From Ignavibacteriota bacterium (lineage in GTDB: Bacteria > Bacteroidota > Ignavibacteria > Ignavibacteriales > Melioribacteraceae): a stretch of 64,000 nucleotides of DNA. The stretch is from assembly GCA_016716225.1 (NCBI GenBank), contig JADJWT010000001.1, positions 992,001-1,056,000 of the forward strand, given 5' to 3'. Shown here in pieces: positions 58,528 through 64,000 of the stretch. The position numbers and the translations under genes are program-made. The first letter of the stretch is position 1, and every line of letters begins with the position of its first letter. The notes under the pieces are model-generated. The model worked only from the letters and a program-made list of their open reading frames with translations. It ran no database searches and had not been told where the DNA came from.

Positions 58528-60585
58528 TTAATCTTCCGATTTTATTCTAACGTCAACAGCAAATAAATTATTTTGTTCATCAACAATAATTGGATTAAAA
58601 TCAAACTCCAAAATTTCTTCATTTTCAATCAACATTTTTGCAGACGAATAAATTAAACTTTTCACTTTTTCCAAATCAATACTTTTTTCACCGCGCACGC
58701 CTTTTAAGATTTTTCCAATTTTCGTATTCTCAATAATTTCAGACATATCATTTTCATTTAAGTATGCAGATTTAATTTTCGTATCTTCAAAAACTTCAAC
58801 GTACTTTCCGCCGGAACCAAATATTATTATTGGTCCAAATGATGAATCTCTAAATCCACCGATTAGCAATTCGTGTTTGGTTTTTATAAATGACTGAATT
58901 AAAAATTTTTCAACTTCAATATTATTTTTTTTGAATGATGATATTATTTCATCAATTGCAGATTTTAATTCTTCATAATTTTTGATATTCAATTTCACAG
59001 CATTTAATTCAGATTTGTGAATTGCCTTATCAGATATACCTTTAACAACAATTGGAAATGTAAATTTAGAATTTACAATTTCTGTTTCATTCAATAATTT
59101 TTGTTCAACAATTGGAATTTTATATTTCTTACAAAGTTCGAAAATTTTATTTTGATCGAGAAATTTTCCTTCAACGGTCGTATTTATAAAATTATTTTTC
59201 TTTCCGGCAAAATCATATTTATTGTTTTTCTTTTCTTCAAACAATAAAATGTTGGAAATTATTTCTGCCGGATCTTCTGGATTTCTGAAAATCGGCAATT
59301 TATATTTTGATTCAGATTTATACTTTTCCCAAAACTCTGGCAAAGGCATACAAACTTGATAAATTGGTTTTTCTGACTTTATGGAATTTACAGATTCAAT
59401 AACTTCAAATGCATTTACCATTACGGGTTCTACAAAAATTGAAATTACCGCATCTACATTTTCATCTTGAAGAATTACTTCAATTACATTTTTATAACTT
59501 TCCGGATTGCCGCCGGGTAGTAAATCTATTGGGTTATTTACACTTCCTTCCGGATGAACAATTTCTCTTAATTTAATTTTTGTACTTTCTGAAATTTGAG
59601 CGAGATTTAAATTTCTTTCTTCTAATTTATCAACAGCTAAAATTGCGGGTCCGCCGGCGTTTGTGATTACCACAATATTTTTTCCTTTTGGAATTGAAAA
59701 ATTCTCAAAACCCTTTGCTGCATTGAATAATTCACTTAAATTTTTTACTCGTATAATTCCAAATTGATTTAAAAGCGAATCAACAATTTTATCATTGCTG
59801 CTTAAAGCTCCAGTATGCGAACTTGCGGCTTTCATTCCGGCTTTGGTTTTGCCGGCTTTTAAAATTATAACCGTTTTTTTTGTTTTTGCAGAATTTAAAA
59901 TATTTAGAAATTCGAAACCATTTTCAAAACTTTCCAGATACATTGTGATAACTTTAACAGTGTCATCCTCAAGCCAGAATTGAAGTATATCGTTTTCAGA
60001 AACATCGGCTTTATTTCCTACACTAATAAATTGTGAAAACTTAATATTTGTTTCAGTTAATGAATTTAAAACCATTGCACCAAGTGCGCCGCTTTGTGAA
60101 AGAAATGAAATACTTCCGGGCTGCGGTTTTTCTCCAACGAATGTTGCATTTAGTTTTACATTTTCTAAAGTGTTGATTATGCCCATGCAGTTTGGACCAA
60201 CCAATCTAATATTATTTTCTCTAACTTTTTTAAGAATTTTTGCTTCGTGAATTTTTCCTTCTTCGCCGGTTTCTTTAAATCCCGCAGTGATTAAAATTAT
60301 TGATTTAATATTTTTTTCAATCAACTCATCAATTGATTTTTCCACAAATTGTTTTGGAACTACAATTATTGCCAAATCAATATTTTCGGAAATATCAGAA
60401 ATTGTTTTATAACATTTAAATCCTAAAATGCTTTCTGATTTTGGATTTACGGGAAATATTTTACCGGTATAATTATTATCCTTTATCGATCTCAGAATTT
60501 CATAACCAATACTTTTTTCTTTAGATGAAGCTCCGGCAATGCAAATTGAATTAGGATAAAAGAAATTTTTAATTTCGGGATTCAT
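58528..60585 (-). CDS. ADP-forming acetate-CoA ligase (acetyl-CoA synthetase), fused alpha-beta
   Basis: A 685-aa protein combining a CoA-binding Rossmann domain (SICIAGASSKEKSIGYEIL, about 12-30), succinyl-CoA-ligase-like domains with the phospho-His region ASSHTGALSSNDKIVDSL (about 256-274), and a C-terminal ATP-grasp domain (FPIVVKGISDKAIHKSELN, about 513). It makes acetate and ATP from acetyl-CoA and ADP, useful in fermentation, or runs in reverse. Alternative: acylation of another protein-acetylation role by Pat-like variants, but no GNAT domain is fused. Confidence 0.9.
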   Translation of the reverse strand: MNPEIKNFFYPNSICIAGASSKEKSIGYEILRSIKDNNYTGKIFPVNPKSESILGFKCYKTISDISENIDLAIIVVPKQFVEKSIDELIEKNIKSIILITAGFKETGEEGKIHEAKILKKVRENNIRLVGPNCMGIINTLENVKLNATFVGEKPQPGSISFLSQSGALGAMVLNSLTETNIKFSQFISVGNKADVSENDILQFWLEDDTVKVITMYLESFENGFEFLNILNSAKTKKTVIILKAGKTKAGMKAASSHTGALSSNDKIVDSLLNQFGIIRVKNLSELFNAAKGFENFSIPKGKNIVVITNAGGPAILAVDKLEERNLNLAQISESTKIKLREIVHPEGSVNNPIDLLPGGNPESYKNVIEVILQDENVDAVISIFVEPVMVNAFEVIESVNSIKSEKPIYQVCMPLPEFWEKYKSESKYKLPIFRNPEDPAEIISNILLFEEKKNNKYDFAGKKNNFINTTVEGKFLDQNKIFELCKKYKIPIVEQKLLNETEIVNSKFTFPIVVKGISDKAIHKSELNAVKLNIKNYEELKSAIDEIISSFKKNNIEVEKFLIQSFIKTKHELLIGGFRDSSFGPIIIFGSGGKYVEVFEDTKIKSAYLNENDMSEIIENTKIGKILKGVRGEKSIDLEKVKSLIYSSAKMLIENEEILEFDFNPIIVDEQNNLFAVDVRIKSED

Positions 60586-60593
60586 AAAGTTTT

Positions 60594-60818
60594 CTATGAA
60601 TTTATGATTGATTGAATTTTATCTAATCTGATTTTTACGTTATTTACTAACAAAAACTCGGCTTTGTTTTCGGAAAATATATTTTGAATTGTTCCTTCGA
60701 TTTCTTCTGTCGATTGATTTTCGGTAAGATATTTTATTTTAACCTTTGATTTTGATAATGCGAGATTTTCCAATCGATCAAATAAATTGCAGCTTATTCT
60801 TTGATATTCCACAAACAC
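60594..60818 (-). CDS. Rof-like Rho-binding antiterminator
   Basis: A 74-aa protein: YQRISCNLFDRLENLAL at the start, then KVKIKYLT, GTIQNIFSENKAEFLLVNN and VKIRLDKIQSI. This is the compact Sm-like-fold pattern of E. coli Rof (YaeO), which binds Rho and inhibits its RNA loading. The placement of Y, C, D and the R-L-D-K-I end matches by eye. It precedes the acetyl-CoA synthetase gene by 8 bases, so they may be co-transcribed. Confidence 0.7.
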   Translation of the reverse strand: MFVEYQRISCNLFDRLENLALSKSKVKIKYLTENQSTEEIEGTIQNIFSENKAEFLLVNNVKIRLDKIQSIINS

Positions 60819-60917
60819 TCCATTTTAACTTTTTAAAGTTATAAAGAGTATTTGTATTAAACATCTGCAAATTTCAAAATCTGTTTCAAATGTGGTTATT
60901 AAAATACACTCCCAAAA

Positions 60918-60951
60918 AGAGTAAGATTAAGAATAAGATTATGATTAAGAA
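60918..60951. repeat. GATTAAG-like short repeats
   Basis: AGAGTAAGATTAAGAATAAG and the following GATTATGATTAAGAA repeat the units seen in the inverted repeat at 2321-2394. Here there is only one orientation. Confidence 0.45.
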
Positions 60952-60995
60952 ATTTTAAAGTATTGCAAGATGTTGTTTGTGGTAATTTTTAAATA

Positions 60996-61691
60996 TCAAA
61001 ATAAAGACTTTATTCTAATCATAAAACCAAGTGAAATACTCACTGTTTCATACATTACAAAATCTTCTTTTAATAATTTTGAAGCAAAAATTATTTGTCC
61101 CTGAAATTTAAAATATGGTCCGCCTAATCTTTCAAATATTGCCGGCTCAAAGAAAATACTGCTTGGTTTTCCGGTAAATTCAAAGTTTTCAAATTTATAT
61201 TTGGTGAATTCTAAATAAGCAAATCTAAATGCAATTCCTCCTTCAAAAAATTTCATTTTACTTCCTACATCGCCTTGAATAAACATTTTGTAAAATTCAC
61301 CTTCGGCATAAGTTTTATCTTTCGAAAAAATATTATAATTATCCAATGCTGATGAATTTCCCAAACCGCCGCCACCAAAAATTTCTAAAACCATTGTCTC
61401 GTTGAATGGATAATAATATCCAAATGCTGTTTCATAATAATTGAGTTTATTCTGTGGATTATTTGCGTTTATTCTTTTTTTATCTTTTGCATTAATATTA
61501 CTTTCACGATTTTCAGTATTTATTTGTACTGCAAAATTATCAAATATTGAATAAGCACCTTGAAAATTAATTCCATTTGTGCCGTAATTTGCATTAATTA
61601 TTGCTTCGTCTTTTTTAGTAAAAAGTGGTACATTTACAATATTAGGAACGTAAATCGGAGCACATGAATTAGGTTTAATAGTGAAAAACAC
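60996..61691 (-). CDS. Surface (outer-membrane) beta-barrel-like protein, possibly frameshifted lipoprotein
   Basis: A 231-aa frame with GTG start at 61691. The pattern SCAPIYVPNIVNVPLFTKKDEAIINANYGTNGINFQGAYSIFDN matches Bacteroidota lipoproteins that begin with a Cys after a signal peptide, followed by a barrel with YYETAFGYYYPFNETMVLEIFGGGGLG and a C-terminal SISLGFMIRIKSLF. The reading frame upstream is broken: in another frame ATG at 61717 gives MKIKHKVVLCF, and a single extra base in the A run at 61684-61688 (plus strand) would join this to FFTIKPNSCAP. The family function is unknown. Confidence 0.6.
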   Translation of the reverse strand: MFFTIKPNSCAPIYVPNIVNVPLFTKKDEAIINANYGTNGINFQGAYSIFDNFAVQINTENRESNINAKDKKRINANNPQNKLNYYETAFGYYYPFNETMVLEIFGGGGLGNSSALDNYNIFSKDKTYAEGEFYKMFIQGDVGSKMKFFEGGIAFRFAYLEFTKYKFENFEFTGKPSSIFFEPAIFERLGGPYFKFQGQIIFASKLLKEDFVMYETVSISLGFMIRIKSLF

Positions 61692-62007
61692 AATACAACT
61701 TTATGTTTTATTTTCATTTTGTTAATGTTTTTAGTAAAAAGTTTTTTATAAAATTCATTGTTTTATTAAAACTAAAAGACTTTTCATTAAGTCTAAAACC
61801 AGTGTTAAAAATAATTTTAATTATTAAAATTATGTTATTTCAATTTAAAAAAGTATTTAAAAAATTACTTGTCTTTGCCTTCCATACAGTAATAGAAACT
61901 TACAAGTCATCTAGTGGCTGATGAATATGAAATAAAACATATTTAGCATATTATTTGTTTTGATTATCTTGCAAATTAAAAATTCAAAAAGATAATTTGA
62001 GAAAAAT

Positions 62008-63717
62008 ATGTCGAGATTTATAAAATATATTTTGTTTACAATTATAATTTTTCAAATGACCAACTGCTCAAACAATAAAAAAATTGCGGATTTGGTTTTG
62101 TTGAACGGAAATATAGTTACGGTTGATTCCGCAAATGCTATTTCTCAAGCAATTGCAATTTCCGGAGATACAATTATTGCAATTGGAAAAAATGATGAAA
62201 TAAAAAAATTAATCGGCTCATCAACAAAAGTTATTGATCTAAAAGGTCAAACTGCTATTCCGGGATTTATTGAAAGCCATGCACATTTTATTTCTACTGG
62301 TGAAGCTTTGCTGGAATTAGATTTATCAAACGCAAAAAATTGGGATGAAATAATTCTGCTTGCAAAAAATGCAGCGGAAAAATCTAAAATTGGCGAATGG
62401 ATTATTGGAAGAGGATGGCATCAAGAAAAATGGAATTCAATTCCCGAAGATGCTGTTGAAGGCTTTCCCACACATAAAAAATTAAGCGAAGCTGTTCCAA
62501 ATAATCCAATAATTTTTTCTCACGCAAGTGGACATGCAATTTTTGCAAATGCAAAAGCGATGGAAATTTCTAATGTTACAAATCTGACTCAAAATCCAGC
62601 TGGTGGAATAATAATAAAAGATAAAAATGGTTTTCCGACCGGAATATTTTTAGAAGATGCAGAAAAATTAATTACAAAAAAATACAATGAAGATTTGAAC
62701 AAAAAATCTAAGCGAGAATTAAAAGATAAAATTAAAAAAGCAATAAAATTGGCAAATGAAGAATGCTTGAAAAACGGTATTACAACTTTTCACGATGCCG
62801 GAGAATCTTTTGAAAGTTTGAACATTATAAAAAATATGGTTGAAAATAACGAATTAGATATTCGTTTATATGTAATGCTCGGAGAAAATTATGTTGCGCT
62901 AAAAGATTCTTTAAGAAAATATTTTACAATCGGTTACGTAAATAATCATTTAACTGTCCGCTCAATAAAACTTTATATGGATGGAGCTTTGGGTTCGCGC
63001 GGGGCTTGGCTGCTTGAACCTTATTCGGATATGCCGAATCAATATGGAATGAATACAACAAGTTTGGATGAAATAAATTTAATCTGTAAAATTGCCGCAG
63101 AAAATGATTTTCAAATTTGTACTCACGCAATTGGCGATAAAGCAAATAGAGAAATATTAAATGTTTATGAAAATATTTTTAAAAATTATCCCGGCAAAAA
63201 TTTTAGATGGAGAATTGAGCATGCTCAGCATATAAATCCAAATGATATTCCAAGATTTAATCAGCTTGGAGTAATTGCCGCAATGCAAGGAATTCATTGT
63301 ACATCTGATGCGCCTTTTGTTGAAAAAAGATTAGGAAAAGATAGAGCAGAATCCGGAGCTTACGTTTGGAAATCTTTAATAAATTCCGGAACAATAATTT
63401 GTAATGGAACAGATTCGCCGGTTGAAAAATTAAATCCAATAAAAAATTTCCATGCAACCGTAACTAGAAAAACAAATGATGGAAATTTATTTTATGAAAA
63501 TCAAAAAATGAGCAGATTGGAAGCTTTAAAATCTTACACAATTAACGGAGCTTTTGCAGCTTTTGAAGAAAATATAAAAGGAAGTTTAGAAATCGGGAAG
63601 CTTGCAGATATAACAATTTTATCTCAAGATTTGTTAAACATTTCCGATGACGAAATTCTAAATACTGAAATTATTTACACAATTGTTGGCGGTAAAATTC
63701 TGTATGAAAGAAAATGA
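62008..63717 (+). CDS. Amidohydrolase-family lipoprotein (YtcJ-like)
   Basis: A 569-aa protein with a lipoprotein-like signal (IIIFQMTNC, Cys20), then an amidohydrolase-superfamily core: GFIESHAHF (metal ligands, about 84-93), TIHDAG-type segment TFHDAGESF (about 256), TRLYVMLG, THAIGDKANREIL (about 372) and NGTDSPVEKLNP (about 465). Typical of the YtcJ/DUF-amidohydrolase 3 group, acting on N-acylated compounds or amides. The substrate is not recognisable. It is followed by a pyridoxal-enzyme gene overlapping by 14 bases. Confidence 0.87.
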   Translation: MSRFIKYILFTIIIFQMTNCSNNKKIADLVLLNGNIVTVDSANAISQAIAISGDTIIAIGKNDEIKKLIGSSTKVIDLKGQTAIPGFIESHAHFISTGEALLELDLSNAKNWDEIILLAKNAAEKSKIGEWIIGRGWHQEKWNSIPEDAVEGFPTHKKLSEAVPNNPIIFSHASGHAIFANAKAMEISNVTNLTQNPAGGIIIKDKNGFPTGIFLEDAEKLITKKYNEDLNKKSKRELKDKIKKAIKLANEECLKNGITTFHDAGESFESLNIIKNMVENNELDIRLYVMLGENYVALKDSLRKYFTIGYVNNHLTVRSIKLYMDGALGSRGAWLLEPYSDMPNQYGMNTTSLDEINLICKIAAENDFQICTHAIGDKANREILNVYENIFKNYPGKNFRWRIEHAQHINPNDIPRFNQLGVIAAMQGIHCTSDAPFVEKRLGKDRAESGAYVWKSLINSGTIICNGTDSPVEKLNPIKNFHATVTRKTNDGNLFYENQKMSRLEALKSYTINGAFAAFEENIKGSLEIGKLADITILSQDLLNISDDEILNTEIIYTIVGGKILYERK

Positions 63718-64000
63718 TATTTACGAAATAATCGAAAAAAATATTACTGAAGATGCAACCGTATTACAAAAAATTGAATTGCCGAATATTCAAAAAAATG
63801 TTAATGTATTTTTAAAACGCGAAGATTTAACACATCCGGTAATTTCCGGAAATAAGTGGAGAAAATTAAAATATAATTTAATTTACGCTAAAGAAAATGG
63901 ATACAAAACTTTGCTTTCGTTCGGCGGAGCTTATTCAAATCACATTCATGCATTTTCTAAGGCGGGAGAACTATTTGGATTTAATACAATCGGAATTATT
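63704..64000 (+). CDS. D-cysteine desulfhydrase / ACC deaminase-family enzyme (5' part only)
   Basis: The ATG at 63704 overlaps the preceding stop by 14 bases. The 99 visible residues include VFLKREDLTHPVISGNKWRKL (PLP-lysine motif NKWRKL, about 45-50) and LLSFGGAYSNHIHAFSKAGEL (about 64-84), the GGxxSNH motif of the tryptophan-synthase-beta-like fold. It runs off the window end. Expected products are pyruvate, ammonia and sulfide from D-cysteine, or 2-oxobutanoate from aminocyclopropane-carboxylate. Confidence 0.87.
   Translation, partial: MKENDIYEIIEKNITEDATVLQKIELPNIQKNVNVFLKREDLTHPVISGNKWRKLKYNLIYAKENGYKTLLSFGGAYSNHIHAFSKAGELFGFNTIGII

Noticed and set aside
60918..60951. CRISPR array from repeated GATTAAG units
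   Set aside because: The units are 7 bases and contiguous, with no spacers of uniform length and no cas genes.
61703..61921. Plus-strand open frame of 72 codons rich in Lys, Phe and Ile
   Set aside because: Low-complexity A+T-rich translation with no ribosome site, opposite the disrupted lipoprotein start; I see no protein-like pattern.

Overview
This 64 kb window is AT-rich (visibly about 70% A+T) and comes from a member of the Bacteroidota/Chlorobiota/Ignavibacteriota group, most likely a low-GC Ignavibacteria-like bacterium. The evidence is: two secreted proteins ending in type IX secretion (T9SS) sorting tails with the YPNPFNP signature, families typical of this group (DUF4252, DUF5916, DciA/DUF721), and several TTTG-N16-20-TAnnTTTG-like promoters of the Bacteroidota type, one of them directly in front of a tRNA-Lys gene. 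Assignment below phylum level is inference.

Layout. 1-3 kb: a cyclic-nucleotide-binding domain fused to aspartate ammonia-lyase (cut by the window edge), divergent from an ECF sigma / membrane anti-sigma-like / DUF4252 operon. 3-9 kb: a CBM9-DUF5916 outer-membrane protein, a polytopic membrane protein, an M2-type carboxypeptidase and a GroES-like protein. 9-12 kb: OxyR divergent from DUF454 and catalase. 12-15.3 kb: a TehB-like methyltransferase and a dynamin-like GTPase paired with a small PD-(D/E)XK nuclease-like protein. 15.3-20.8 kb (minus): a patatin/BamA-type protein and the yidC-yidD-rnpA-rpmH cluster. 21-28 kb (plus): dnaN-recF-dciA-gyrB-gyrA. The two clusters diverge in an arrangement normally found around oriC, but dnaA is absent between them. 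28-37.5 kb (plus): a PLP sulfur-amino-acid enzyme, a T9SS-exported subtilase, a GNAT acetyltransferase, a YjjX-like NTPase, proS, rsmI, a DUF4440 lipoprotein and a glyoxalase-fold protein, followed by a decayed TfoX-like gene. 38-45 kb: M19 dipeptidase, lipoprotein, candidate small RNA, TPR histidine kinase and a second T9SS client. 44.8-48.2 kb: an arsenic operon (arsR-acr3-DUF486-arsM-arsC) with two matching operators. 48.2-50.2 kb: a small module of an XRE regulator, a 101-aa CPPPKC-tailed protein and a polytopic membrane protein, with two copies of a 20-bp palindrome. 50-64 kb: galK-galT, tRNA-Lys, KtrA/KtrB-type potassium uptake, an M3 oligopeptidase lipoprotein, glycogen synthase, ADP-forming acetyl-CoA synthetase, a Rof-like Rho inhibitor, a possibly frameshifted surface lipoprotein, an amidohydrolase and a partial D-cysteine desulfhydrase/ACC deaminase.

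Most of the window is housekeeping. The parts that deserve a second look are the CNB-aspartase fusion, the dynamin/nuclease pair, the XRE-palindrome-CPPPKC-membrane module, the dnaA-less origin-like region, GTAG-containing REP-type palindromes, three copies of a CRP/FNR-like palindrome around 39-40 kb with a candidate small RNA, and the TfoX relic. All calls rest on reading the sequence alone; no searches were run.
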